Positions 1 to 7,931 of a stretch of 64,000 nt of DNA are shown one piece after another. The position numbers and the translations under genes are program-made. This stretch comes from Bacillus sp. FJAT-26390. Lineage in GTDB: Bacteria; Bacillota; Bacilli; Paenibacillales; Paenibacillaceae. The stretch's first letter is position 1; every line of letters starts with the position of its first letter. Where the stretch lies: contig NZ_MAQX01000034.1 in assembly GCF_001682865.1 (NCBI RefSeq), forward strand, positions 413,569 through 477,568. Direction: 5' to 3'. The notes beneath the pieces were generated by a model. The model was not told the DNA's origin. It made no database searches and worked only from the letters and a program-made list of their open reading frames with translations.

Positions 1-587
1 CTGGCTATTTGCAGGGCGACACGGCTGAGCGTTCTTACGCGCGCTTCAGTCGCTCCTACTGACAGCCCTTGTCTTTTTCCCAGCTTCTTCATCGAATAGA
101 TTGCGCCGCCTTGATAATAGTTCGTGACGATTTTATTGCGCGCTCCGACCTTTACCATAAGCCCCGTGCAAACCCATGAGCCTCCAGGCTTGCGCTGCAC
201 CATAGCCCGAATGTCGTATGGACGATTATTCACCCGATCCAAAGAAATCCCTTTTTGAACAATAAGCCTGCACGTCTTCCGCTTCTTCAACCGACCATAG
301 ACTTCAGGAATAGTCTTATAGAAGCTGCGGCTTTGTTTTTTTTGCACAATTTCATAAAGCTCAAAGCCTGAATCGGCTCGTTCGATTTTGATGATGCCTT
401 TCCCGTGCGAGCCAATATCGGGCTTAACATAAACCATATCGTAGTGGTTAAACATCATCTCCAGATGCTCAAGACTAAACGAGACGGTTTGCGGCACGTA
501 TTGCTCCAGCTTCTTATTCGCAGATAAGTATTCACTGACAAGAAGCTTTCCGTTTATGTTTCGGCTGGCATAATTTTTTTTAAACAC
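1..587 (-). CDS. YheC/YheD-type ATP-grasp protein, C-terminus cut by window edge
   Basis: The reading frame runs off the left edge, so only the first ~195 codons are visible. The start is a GTG at 585-587 with GGAGGT 8 bases upstream; it begins VFKKNYASRNINGKLL. The visible protein contains VKPDIGSHGKGIIKIE, the glycine-rich substrate-binding segment seen in the YheC/YheD family, followed by R-rich stretches (RPYDIRAMVQRKPGG) and TGLMVKVG. Known members of this ATP-grasp-like family are associated with the endospore coat in Bacillus; the reaction is not established. It is divergent from the glycosyltransferase gene at 754. The family call is fairly secure; the role is from family knowledge only. 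Confidence 0.75.
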   Translation of the reverse strand, partial: MFKKNYASRNINGKLLVSEYLSANKKLEQYVPQTVSFSLEHLEMMFNHYDMVYVKPDIGSHGKGIIKIERADSGFELYEIVQKKQSRSFYKTIPEVYGRLKKRKTCRLIVQKGISLDRVNNRPYDIRAMVQRKPGGSWVCTGLMVKVGARNKIVTNYYQGGAIYSMKKLGKRQGLSVGATEARVRTLSRVALQIA

Positions 588-753
588 AGCATTTCACCTC
601 CATCTACTCTATGCTCGGGAGGTCTATAGCAATTGTACGAACGTTTATTAGAAAACAAATATAGTAAACCAAAGGAATGATCGCATAGGCTGGAACATTT
701 TGCTTTCTTTATTCGTTATAATAAGGTTAATACATTTGAAAGGTGTGTAATTA
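588..753. other. Divergent promoter region between yheC/D-like gene and GT39 gene
   Basis: This 166-base AT-rich gap separates two divergent genes. A TATAAT hexamer at 717-722 could be a -10 element for the downstream plus-strand gene, but no good -35 lies at normal spacing. Nothing else is recognisable here. Confidence 0.35.
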
Positions 754-2034
754 TTGTTTAATTTAAGCCAAGTATCGAAGCCTATCAAAACCTCACTGCT
801 CGTAACGATCCTTCTCGTATTCGCAATCAGTACCGCATGCGTTCTCATTTACGGAGACTACTTCTTGCTGGGCACCTATGAAAAATTAAACAATGATGAC
901 GTGAAATACGTAAACAGCGCAAAAATCTTACTGAACAAACATACGCTTGCTTACAATAGCGGCGAGTCGCCGTCCTCCTTCATTATGCCTGGCATGCCGT
1001 TTGTTTTGTCCGGTTTAATGCTCATTTTCGGGCAGGGGGACGCTGCCGTAATTGCGTTTCGCGTTTTGCAGGCGGCGCTGCAGGCTTTCTCCATTTATCT
1101 GATTTTCGTCATTGCGAATCAGCTGTTTAACAGCCGTGCCGCTCTTATTGCAAGCATTGCAACAGCGTTATATTTACCAGATTATTTCTCTTCTGGCGTT
1201 ATTTTGTCCGAGACGATATTCCGAACGATATTCATGCTGTTAATTTGCTTCAGCCTGCTCGCTTTAAAGAGCAATAAAACGAAGCATTATGTCATCGTCG
1301 CGGTTCTTGTCATACTCGGCTGCTACTTCAAACCGCATACCGGACTTTTTCCAGTCGTGTTATTCATACTGTGGTTGTTCAATAAAGTGTCTTGGAAAAC
1401 GATCGTCAAGCATACGGTTGTTATATCCATAACGATGGTGCTTCTGCTCTCTCCATGGTGGATACGCAACTACATCACGTTTGACGAGTTTATTCCGTTC
1501 ACCAAATCTGCCGGAAACCCGATGCTGTTAGGGGCTTTAATCAATAACGCTGCTCCTGCGCCGGCTTTCTTCGATGCTCACCCGGAATACGAGGGACGCG
1601 ATAGAGCCAGCTTATTTATAGGCTCAGACGATGCAATGGCTGATACGGCCAAAAAAATTATGCGTTATGGCTTTACGCAGCAGCCTACGGACTATTTGAA
1701 GTGGTATACGACCGAGAAAATTAAAGGGCTGTATCTCGGCCCCTACTACTGGCGAATGGTATTCGACATCCCTATTGCGTACGTCTATCCGCCGCATGTG
1801 CTGATGATGCTGATCGGCTCGGCAGGCTTGCTGCTCATGTTGTTCAACGCGGTTAGGCAGCGCAATATCCCTTACATGCTGCTGCTGCTGACGTTAGCCT
1901 ATTTTACCGTTATTTATATCCCGTTTGTCGCGTTCTCCAGATATGGATATCCGAATCTGTTTCTTATTTTCATTGCCGGGGCTTATCTGATTGATCGGAT
2001 TATTAGTATTCGGGGGAGGGGGCGCTTGGCCTAA
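754..2034 (+). CDS. Membrane glycosyltransferase, GT39/ArnT-like (GT-C fold)
   Basis: A 426-residue integral membrane protein starting at TTG (754) behind AAAGGTG. It has about ten hydrophobic segments, with one at the N-terminus (~15-35) followed by an outside loop carrying LNNDDVKYVNSAKIL. An acidic pair at that position is typical of the catalytic first loop of GT-C enzymes such as the PMT/ArnT (PF02366/PF13231) family, which transfer sugars from polyprenyl-phosphate donors outside the membrane. The soluble insert near residues 250-330 and the later TM bundle also fit. Donor and acceptor cannot be told from sequence. It stands alone; the next gene downstream is on the other strand beyond a 745-base repeat-bearing gap. 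Confidence 0.7.
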   Translation: MFNLSQVSKPIKTSLLVTILLVFAISTACVLIYGDYFLLGTYEKLNNDDVKYVNSAKILLNKHTLAYNSGESPSSFIMPGMPFVLSGLMLIFGQGDAAVIAFRVLQAALQAFSIYLIFVIANQLFNSRAALIASIATALYLPDYFSSGVILSETIFRTIFMLLICFSLLALKSNKTKHYVIVAVLVILGCYFKPHTGLFPVVLFILWLFNKVSWKTIVKHTVVISITMVLLLSPWWIRNYITFDEFIPFTKSAGNPMLLGALINNAAPAPAFFDAHPEYEGRDRASLFIGSDDAMADTAKKIMRYGFTQQPTDYLKWYTTEKIKGLYLGPYYWRMVFDIPIAYVYPPHVLMMLIGSAGLLLMLFNAVRQRNIPYMLLLLTLAYFTVIYIPFVAFSRYGYPNLFLIFIAGAYLIDRIISIRGRGRLA

Positions 2035-2045
2035 TGGAGTAAACC

Positions 2046-2247
2046 TTTGCTACCAAACCTTCAAAGGCTTCTACTACCAAACCTTCAAAGGCGTTTCGTA
2101 CCCTCCCAAACCCTCCCTGCCTAGGGAGGGCCCCGAGGCGCTGCGCCCTCTGGACACCCGCATGAGTAACGTTGGTGCTAAAGAGACGCTGAATGGTGAG
2201 GTTTGAGTCGGAGCGCTTTCGTCCCTGAGGGACACGCTTTCATTGGG
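2046..2247. repeat. Tandem direct repeat, copy 1 (~200 bp)
   Basis: First of two near-identical ~200-base units that lie head to tail directly after the glycosyltransferase gene. Each unit holds an internal short repeat built on ACCTTCAAAGGC (twice), an inverted repeat CCCTCCCTGCCTAGGGAGGG, and the palindrome GTCCCT-GAGGGAC near its end. Short reading frames run through the unit but have no ribosome-binding site and simply repeat the same peptide, so I do not call a gene. Confidence 0.9.
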
Positions 2248-2264
2248 ACGCGAACCTTAATGCG

Positions 2265-2465
2265 TTTGCTACCAACCTTCAAAGGCTTCTACTACCAAAC
2301 CTTCAAAGGCGTTTCGTACCCTCCCAAACCCTCCCTGCCTAGGGAGGGCCCCGAGGCGCTGCGCCCTCTGGACACCCGCATGAGTAACGTTGGTGCTAAA
2401 GAGACGCTGAATGGTGAGGTTTGAGTCGGAGCGCTTTCGTCCCTGCGGGACACGCTTTAATTGGG
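2265..2465. repeat. Tandem direct repeat, copy 2 (~200 bp)
   Basis: Second unit, offset 218-219 bases from copy 1. Differences I can see are one missing A near the start (ACCAACC versus ACCAAACC) and a few substitutions in the last 30 bases (CTGCGGG versus CTGAGGG, TTTAATT versus TTTCATT). The near-identity suggests a recent duplication or active homogenisation. Confidence 0.9.
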
Positions 2466-2490
2466 CGGGTATAACTTTAAAAACTTTTCT

Positions 2491-2539
2491 AAAGAACCCT
2501 GATTAGTTATCCTAGCCGGATAATTTGTCAGGGTTCTTT
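2491..2539 (+). terminator. Long hairpin after GT39 gene, possible terminator
   Basis: Perfect 12-base arms AAAGAACCCTGA and TCAGGGTTCTTT enclose a second nested stem TTATCC/GGATAA, giving an extended hairpin. The 3' arm ends in TTT followed by a mixed GCGCTTGTTG, so the U-tract is short. It could terminate readthrough from the gene ending at 2034. Confidence 0.5.
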
Positions 2540-2719
2540 GCGCTTGTTGTCAGATAGGTTGCAGTTTGTGCATTGTAATGGGGCTCAATGAGCTGGTTAC
2601 TGGGCTACGTTGTCGTTCGTGCAGCGTAAGCGGGTAACTTGGGGCTTGATATGGTGGGATGGGTTGTTTCTATTGTTTACAGCTAGTTAGGGGTTAATAT
2701 GGGATTTCTGTGCAGAAAG
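2540..2719. other. Non-coding stretch, nothing recognised
   Basis: Between the two hairpins lies about 180 bases with GT-rich composition on the plus strand. I see no convincing gene, promoter or RNA. Confidence 0.5.
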
Positions 2720-2764
2720 TACCACCATGGACACCGAGCGCTTTGCTCGGTGTCCATGGTGGTA
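2720..2764 (-). terminator. Perfect 20-bp inverted repeat downstream of permease pseudogene
   Basis: Arms TACCACCATGGACACCGAGC and its exact complement are separated by five bases (GCTTT). It begins 15 bases beyond the restored stop codon of the permease pseudogene transcribed leftward. There is no strong U-tract after it on either strand, so it is an unusual terminator or a residual repeat element. Confidence 0.55.
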
Positions 2765-2779
2765 TCGTTGAAGCAGCCA

Positions 2780-3659
2780 CTACTCTTTTACGGAGCCCAT
2801 GACCAGCCCTTTGACAAAAAACTTTTGGAGGAAGGGGTAGACGATTAGGATTGGGAGAGCGCCGATGAAGATTTGGGCTGACTTAACTGTTTTTTTGCGA
2901 AATGAGCGCCAAATCTGCCGGATTGATGCTCATGGAGCTCATATCGCGCTGGATGATGACCGTTTGGAGGAAGGTCGCCAGCGGATACTGCTTCGGATCG
3001 CCAATGTACAGCAAACCGTCGAACCACGAGTTCCAGTGAAACACCATGCTGAACAAAGCGAGCGTCGCGATCGCCGGCAACGAAACCGGCAGGTAGATGC
3101 TGAACAAGATGCGGAAATGGCCTGCCCCGTCGATCAGCGCCGCTTCCTCCAGCTCCTTAGGGACGCCGCGGAAGAAGTTGAGCATCAGAATCGTTAGAAA
3201 TACGTTTACTGCTCCAGGCAGCACCAACACCCAGAAATTGTCCATCAGGCCGATCTTCTGAATAACCATATAAAACGGGACAAGTCCGCCGTTGAACAGC
3301 ATCGTGAAAACAAACAGCCATGCGTACACGTTTCTGCCGCGGAAAGCGGAGTTCTCTTTTGACAGCGGATAAGCTGCCAAAAACGATAAGAGAAGCGTTA
3401 ACAGCGTGCCGATTATTGTTCTTTTGACGGCGATCCACATCGAGTTTAGAAAGATCGGATTGCTCGTCGTTTTTTTGTAAGCCTCCAGCGTGAAATCGAC
3501 CGGCCATAGTCCGACAATATTGGCATCCGCTGCAGCTTTGGCACTCAGCGAGACGGCAAACACATGCAGCAGCGGGATGACGCAGAGCAGCGATAAGGCG
3601 ATCAATAGGACGGTATTAAACGTGTTGAATACGCGATAGGATGGTGATTTATGATACAT
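2780..3659 (-). pseudogene. Sugar ABC transporter permease (YtcP/LplC type), frameshifted
   Basis: An inner-membrane permease of the CUT1 LplC/YtcP type, normally about 290 residues with six TM helices. The frame from 3659 carries the usual start (MYHKSPSYRVFNTFNTVLL), the LFNGGLVPFY segment and the EAA loop EEAALIDGAGHFRILF, but stops early after ALISQKNS at 2883. Deleting one base from the seven-T run at 2890-2896 restores the standard ending ...SAQIFIGALPILIVYP, LQKFFVKGLVMGSVKE, with a stop at 2780-2782. The total span, 880 bases, is one more than a multiple of three. It follows the partner permease gene by 18 bases. This is either a real disabled gene, a slippage site or a base-call error in the homopolymer. 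Confidence 0.85.
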
Positions 3660-3677
3660 GCCGCACAGCCTCCTTTT

Positions 3678-4478
3678 TTAAAAAATTCTGTAGTTCGCAA
3701 GCTTGTAAGCAAGACGGTATGAGATGACGACTAACACAAAGCTGATGACGGATTTGAACAATCCGATCGCCGTACCAAAGCCCATTTCGCCGCTAAGAAT
3801 CGCTGTACGGTATACAAAGGTATCGATAATATCGCCCTTCGCATACACGAGGGAGTTATATAAATTGAAGATTTGATCGAACCCGGCGTTCAGCACATTG
3901 CCAAGGGCGAGCGTGCCCACTACGATCGCGATCGGAATCATCGAAGGCACCGTAATATGAAGCGTCTGCTTCCAGCGGCTTGCGCCATCTACCTCAGCCG
4001 CCTCGTAGAGCGAAGGATTGACGTTAGCGAGCGCAGCTAGGAATACGACCGTGCCGAAGCCGAACTCCTTCCACACGTCGGAGAGGATGACGGTAAAGCG
4101 GAAAATTTCATTCAAAAGAATAGCGAACACGAATGGCGCAAAGAGATTCAGCACCATTTTGAAAATAGCAATAATTAACGTGTTCCATATGACCTGCAAG
4201 CTATCTTCTCTCTCGAACAAGTAGCGGAACTGATCGAGTCCGACCCATTCCGAGCCGGTCAGGCCGAGCCAAGGTTTATAATCCTGAAAGGCCATGACAA
4301 GTCCACCCATTGGCAAATACGCGAAGATGATCAGAAAGACGAGGGATGGAAGCACCATTAGATGAAATGGCCATTGTTTTATGAGGTAATAAAACAGCGG
4401 TTTTCCTTTTGTTTTGACGACGGCGGCTGCGGCTGATGCTGCCGAGATGTCGTCCTGAAGCGTTGGCTGCTGAGACAT
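3678..4478 (-). CDS. Sugar ABC transporter permease (LplB type) with internal deletion
   Basis: LplB-type CUT1 permease, 266 residues from ATG at 4478 (GGGAGG 7 bases upstream; an earlier in-frame codon at 4514 has no ribosome-binding site). The N-terminal half (FAYLPMGGLVMAFQDYKPWLG) and the EAA loop (YEAAEVDGASRWKQTLHITVPS) are normal. However, FAILLNEI runs straight into FRFTVILSDVWKEFGFG. In the intact paralogues of this window about 60 residues, including the conserved YLPHFxSWV segment and a TM helix, lie between these two blocks. The reading frame is kept. With a frameshifted partner gene and no binding-protein gene, the system looks disabled. Confidence 0.8.
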   Translation of the reverse strand: MSQQPTLQDDISAASAAAAVVKTKGKPLFYYLIKQWPFHLMVLPSLVFLIIFAYLPMGGLVMAFQDYKPWLGLTGSEWVGLDQFRYLFEREDSLQVIWNTLIIAIFKMVLNLFAPFVFAILLNEIFRFTVILSDVWKEFGFGTVVFLAALANVNPSLYEAAEVDGASRWKQTLHITVPSMIPIAIVVGTLALGNVLNAGFDQIFNLYNSLVYAKGDIIDTFVYRTAILSGEMGFGTAIGLFKSVISFVLVVISYRLAYKLANYRIF

Positions 4479-4767
4479 GTTTGTTCCTCCCGCTGGATGA
4501 AATGTAGAACGCAATCAGCCTGCGAGCAGGCGCGTATGCACCGCGTTCCTTATATAAAAATTATATCAGCGCGCAAAAAATCGAAGTAGCTAACAAACCC
4601 AAAGCATTTTAGCATTCTGATTCTAGTTATCTCAATTGACAAGAGGTAGGTTATCCTCTACTATTTACTGGATAAATCGAATAACGGATGAAAGAGTGCG
4701 CTCAAGATCGTACTCTGCTAGGCGATTTTGCAACCGTTTCGTACTTGCTGTTAAGGAGTGTCCTGTG
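4479..4767. other. Divergent intergenic region: permease pair / LacI regulator
   Basis: About 290 bases between the leftward permease genes and the rightward regulator. On the minus strand a TATAAT lies at 4560-4565 without a clear -35. On the plus strand a good sigma-A promoter is listed separately. A LacI-operator-like TTGCAACCGTTTC occurs near 4725, but it is not a clear palindrome. Confidence 0.4.
4636..4664 (+). promoter_or_regulatory. Sigma-A promoter for lacI-type gene with inverted repeat in spacer
   Basis: TTGACA (4636-4641), a 17-base spacer and TACTAT (4659-4664) match the sigma-A consensus well. The spacer begins AGAGG and ends CCTCT, an inverted repeat that would place a regulator between -35 and -10. 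This suggests autoregulation, which is an inference. Confidence 0.65.
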
Positions 4768-5778
4768 ATGAACATTAAAACCATTGCGCAGCTGTCCGGG
4801 GTGTCCATCGCTACGGTGTCGAAGATTATTAACAACTACTCAGACGTAAGCCAAGACACTCGCAAGCGGGTTATGAAGATTATGGAGGAAAACGGCTACA
4901 GGCCGTCCTCTTCTGCGAGAACGCTTGCAACGAAAAAATCAAACCTGATCGGCGTCGTATTCGCCGGCAAATTGAACTCAGAGCTCAAGCACCCTTTTTT
5001 CATTAACGTTATCGATTCCTTCAAGAAGCAAATCGGCTTGTTCGGGTTTGATGTCCTGCTGTTCTCGAATGAGCAGTTTTTTGATACAAAAGAGGATTAC
5101 CTCGCGCGCTGCCGGCATTTTCATGTAGACGGCTGCATCATTATTGCCGGCGACGATATCGAGCCTAGCGTCCAACAACTCGCCGCATCCGAAATTCCGT
5201 GCGTAGGACTTGATATTAAATTTACCGATAATTTCTCTTACATCATGTCGGATAACGCCAAGATCTCCTCCAAGGCCGTCGAGCATTTCTATATGAATGG
5301 CTGCCGGGAGATTGGATTTATCGGAATTGAGCGCAAGTCGGAGGTCGCGACCATCCGGGAAAATGCCTTTATGGAGGCGCTTCGCAGCTTCGGCATCGCT
5401 GCGAGGCCGGAATGGATTTTGCATAGCAAGGAGTATGACGAGGAAAGCGGCTATCTGGCGATGAAAGCGCTGCTTGCTAGCGGCTCCGCGCTTCCGAAAG
5501 CGATCTTTACGATCTCTGACATATTAGCTTTCGGCGCCATGCGGGCAATCAAGGAGCATAACCTTGCCATCCCCGGCGACATTGCCCTCATAGGCTGCGA
5601 TGACATCGACGCCAGCAAATATACGGATCCTTCCCTGACAACGCTTAGACAGGACAAGGAGAAGTTTGGCCGCCTCGCCGCGATGATGCTGTTTGATTTA
5701 ATTAACAAACAAACGAATGCGCAGAGCATCATCGTTGATACCGAGCTAATCATTCGCCAATCATGCGGCAGCCTATAG
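4768..5778 (+). CDS. LacI-family transcriptional regulator
   Basis: A 336-residue LacI/GalR repressor. ATG at 4768 is preceded by AAGGAG. Residues 1-55 form the helix-turn-helix and hinge helix (TIAQLSGVSIATVSKIINN, then RPSSSARTLATKKS). From about 58 onwards it has the periplasmic-binding-protein-like sensor fold (LIGVVFAGK..., IAGDDIEP, IMSDNAKISSKAVEHF, FTISDILAFGAMRAIKE, LIGCDDID). It is divergent from the damaged permease pair and was probably its regulator; the ligand is unknown, most likely a sugar. The protein itself appears intact. Confidence 0.9.
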   Translation: MNIKTIAQLSGVSIATVSKIINNYSDVSQDTRKRVMKIMEENGYRPSSSARTLATKKSNLIGVVFAGKLNSELKHPFFINVIDSFKKQIGLFGFDVLLFSNEQFFDTKEDYLARCRHFHVDGCIIIAGDDIEPSVQQLAASEIPCVGLDIKFTDNFSYIMSDNAKISSKAVEHFYMNGCREIGFIGIERKSEVATIRENAFMEALRSFGIAARPEWILHSKEYDEESGYLAMKALLASGSALPKAIFTISDILAFGAMRAIKEHNLAIPGDIALIGCDDIDASKYTDPSLTTLRQDKEKFGRLAAMMLFDLINKQTNAQSIIVDTELIIRQSCGSL

Positions 5779-5784
5779 CCATAC

Positions 5785-5832
5785 AAAAAGAAACGTGTCC
5801 TATTCAACTAACGAATAGAACACGTTTCTTTT
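5785..5832. terminator. Bidirectional terminator between lacI-type gene and hflC
   Basis: AAGAAACGTGT and ACACGTTTCTT arms with an inner TATTC/GAATA stem form a strong hairpin flanked by A-run and T-run, so it can serve both convergent genes. Confidence 0.85.
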
Positions 5833-6697
5833 ATTGGCCTAGCAATATTTTCGCATAAGGCGAATCAATCGGAATCATAATGACCGGTTCATTTTGCAAG
5901 GTGGTTGCGTAGCTCTCCAGCGTCCGGTAGAAATTGTAGAACTGCGGATCGCTGCCGTAAGCTTTGTTATAAATAACAGCTGCTTCACGCTCGCCTTCGG
6001 CGACGATCTTCTTCGCATCGGCTTGCGCTTGCGCGAGCAGCTCCGTAGCGGTACGATCCGCTTTGGACGTAATTTTGCGAGACTCCTCATCGCCTTCGGA
6101 CAAATAACGGGCCGCAATCGATTGGCGATCCGAAATCATCCGGTTGTACACGCTTTGCTTGTTCTCCTCCGGCAAGTCGGTACGCTTGATGCGGACATCG
6201 ATAACTTCAATGCCGTAGTTATCTCTTGTCAAAGCGCTGATAACGTCCTTCGTAATCTCGTCGTTAATGTTGCCGCGCGCCGTGTTCTCGCTAATGATAT
6301 TATCGTAATTGACCTCCGACAGCTTGCGGCGAACGGAGTTGTATACCGCCTCGTCAATCCGCTGAATGCCGCCGCTGACCGATTGCACCGTTCTCAAAAA
6401 TTGCGATGCGTTGGTGATCCGCCACACCGTGTAGTTATCCACTACGATCGGCTTCTGATCCTTCGTCAGAATCGTAGTCGGGCTGCTTTCATAAGTCATT
6501 TGGTACTTCGGCAGCGTCGATACATTCTCAATGAAAGGAAGCTTGAACTTTAGGCCTGGCTCAGGTACAGCTCTCATCGCCTCACCGAAACGAAGCACAA
6601 CCTTATATTCGCCTTCCTTCACGATGTACATCGAGCCTGAGCCCAAAATAACGACTACGAGCACGATGATCAACGTTAACCATTGGTTTCTTTTCAT
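5831..6697 (-). CDS. hflC: Protease modulator HflC (SPFH family)
   Basis: A 288-residue single-pass membrane protein with an N-terminal anchor (residues ~7-25) and an SPFH/band-7 domain (YIVKEGEYKVVLRFGEAMRA... through VIDVRIKRTDLPEE). A charged helical region follows, rich in A/E/K (SYNRMISDRQSIAARYLSEG, AQADAKKIVAEGEREAAVIYNKAYG). In characterised bacteria HflK and HflC form a large membrane assembly around the FtsH protease and limit its activity. Its start overlaps the hflK stop by four bases (6694-6697), indicating translational coupling. Confidence 0.92.
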   Translation of the reverse strand: MKRNQWLTLIIVLVVVILGSGSMYIVKEGEYKVVLRFGEAMRAVPEPGLKFKLPFIENVSTLPKYQMTYESSPTTILTKDQKPIVVDNYTVWRITNASQFLRTVQSVSGGIQRIDEAVYNSVRRKLSEVNYDNIISENTARGNINDEITKDVISALTRDNYGIEVIDVRIKRTDLPEENKQSVYNRMISDRQSIAARYLSEGDEESRKITSKADRTATELLAQAQADAKKIVAEGEREAAVIYNKAYGSDPQFYNFYRTLESYATTLQNEPVIMIPIDSPYAKILLGQ

Positions 6698-7767
6698 TGT
6701 GCGTCACCTCCTTGCGGAGCTTCTGTGACTGGCGGAGTTGTTGCCGGCGGTGTCGCCGTGCTGCCCGTTCCGCTGCGCAGCAGCTCATTCAGCGGCAAAT
6801 AATTTACCGTATCGCTGTTTGAATTCGTAATGAAGATTTTTGCATTCGGCAATATTTTCTCAAGCGTCTCCAGCACCAAACGGCTTTGCGTAACGTTCGG
6901 ATTGTTTTTGTACTCACCGAATATCGCATTAAACTTGGCAACGTCACCCTCTGCGTTCAAAATCCGCGACTTCTTCTGGCCTTCCGCATTCTCAAGCAGC
7001 GCTTGCGCCTCACCGCGCGCTTTCGGTATGCGGTCATTTTCATACTTGGCGGCGTTGTTGATTTTGGTGTTTTTCTCCTCGCGCGCGTTCGTCACCTCGC
7101 GGAAGGCTTCCGCTACTTGACCGCTTGGCGGCTCGATATCCTGGAACTTAATATCAATAATCTGGATGCCTGTTTTGTACTTGGCCTGCAGCTCGATCAG
7201 CTTCTCGCGGACCTTATCCTGAATGACCGTCTTACCGTCTGTAATGGCATAGTCAAGCTTCTCTGAGCCGATGACAGAACGGATCGAGGAGCTGGCCGCA
7301 TTGCGCAAAAACTGCTCCGCATCCGCAATATTGTATAAGTAGTCGTGAATGTTGCTTATCTTCCACTGTACGACCGCGTCTGCGGAGACGATATTTTCAT
7401 CACCGGTAATCATCATCGCTTCCTCATCGACCGGAATCGCTGCCGACCCTTCCTGGCGGTAGCCGATATGGATCCGCTGCGTCAGCTCCGCCGGCACGGT
7501 AATCACCTGCTGGATCGGATAAGGCCATTTGAAATGCAAACCTGCCGAGGTTTCCCCCGAATATTTGCCGAACGTTAAAATAGCCGCCCGTTCCTGCTCC
7601 TGCACCGTATAAAAGGATGACGTTCCTAGAAAAATGACAACCACTGCCGCAACGGCACCAATGACGATTTTCTTCACCGTGCCTGGTTTTAATTCCGGCG
7701 GCCGGCGGCCGCTCATGCCAAGGTTAGGCCCTTGGTTCTGATCTTGATCCGTAAAGCTCAATGACAT
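6694..7767 (-). CDS. hflK: FtsH protease activity modulator HflK (SPFH family)
   Basis: A 357-residue partner of HflC. A glycine/proline-rich cytoplasmic start (NQGPNLGMSGRRPPE) is followed by one TM helix at about 32-52, an SPFH domain (FYTVQEQERAAILTFGKYSGE... IDIKFQDIEPPSGQVAEAF), a coiled helical region (KARGEAQALLENAEGQKKSRILNAEGD) and a low-complexity tail of T, P and G. The assigned ATG at 7767 sits very close to its GGGGAG; a TTG two codons downstream has better spacing, so the true start may be 6 bases shorter. First gene of the hflKC operon. Confidence 0.92.
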   Translation of the reverse strand: MSLSFTDQDQNQGPNLGMSGRRPPELKPGTVKKIVIGAVAAVVVIFLGTSSFYTVQEQERAAILTFGKYSGETSAGLHFKWPYPIQQVITVPAELTQRIHIGYRQEGSAAIPVDEEAMMITGDENIVSADAVVQWKISNIHDYLYNIADAEQFLRNAASSSIRSVIGSEKLDYAITDGKTVIQDKVREKLIELQAKYKTGIQIIDIKFQDIEPPSGQVAEAFREVTNAREEKNTKINNAAKYENDRIPKARGEAQALLENAEGQKKSRILNAEGDVAKFNAIFGEYKNNPNVTQSRLVLETLEKILPNAKIFITNSNSDTVNYLPLNELLRSGTGSTATPPATTPPVTEAPQGGDAQ

Positions 7768-7931
7768 CTCTCCCCTTTCAAGCGTCTATTATCATTTAGA
7801 AATAAATGCCTCTAGGGGATAATACGAGAAAGTCAGGCAAAGGTCACGGAATTTTGGCAAATTTTCTTATTTTACTGGATAAATAAGCAAATCCCTTCAT
7901 TTATCTGCGAATTAAGCCGTCTTTATTGTTA

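Noticed and set aside
648-848. 66-codon minus-strand open frame over the start of the glycosyltransferase gene
   Set aside because: Overlaps the N-terminus and promoter of a better supported gene and shows no domain.
1991-2424. Two short open frames in the repeat region encoding nearly the same peptide
   Set aside because: They arise from the tandem DNA repeat, overlap the glycosyltransferase end, and have no ribosome-binding sites.
2046-2465. Possible CRISPR array
   Set aside because: Only two long near-identical units with no regular short repeats and spacers and no cas genes.
4723-4738. cre or LacI operator TTGCAACCGTTTCG
   Set aside because: Too many mismatches to the cre pattern and not palindromic enough to call as an operator.
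5894-6553. 219-codon plus-strand open frame inside hflC
   Set aside because: Antisense shadow of a well-recognised SPFH gene.
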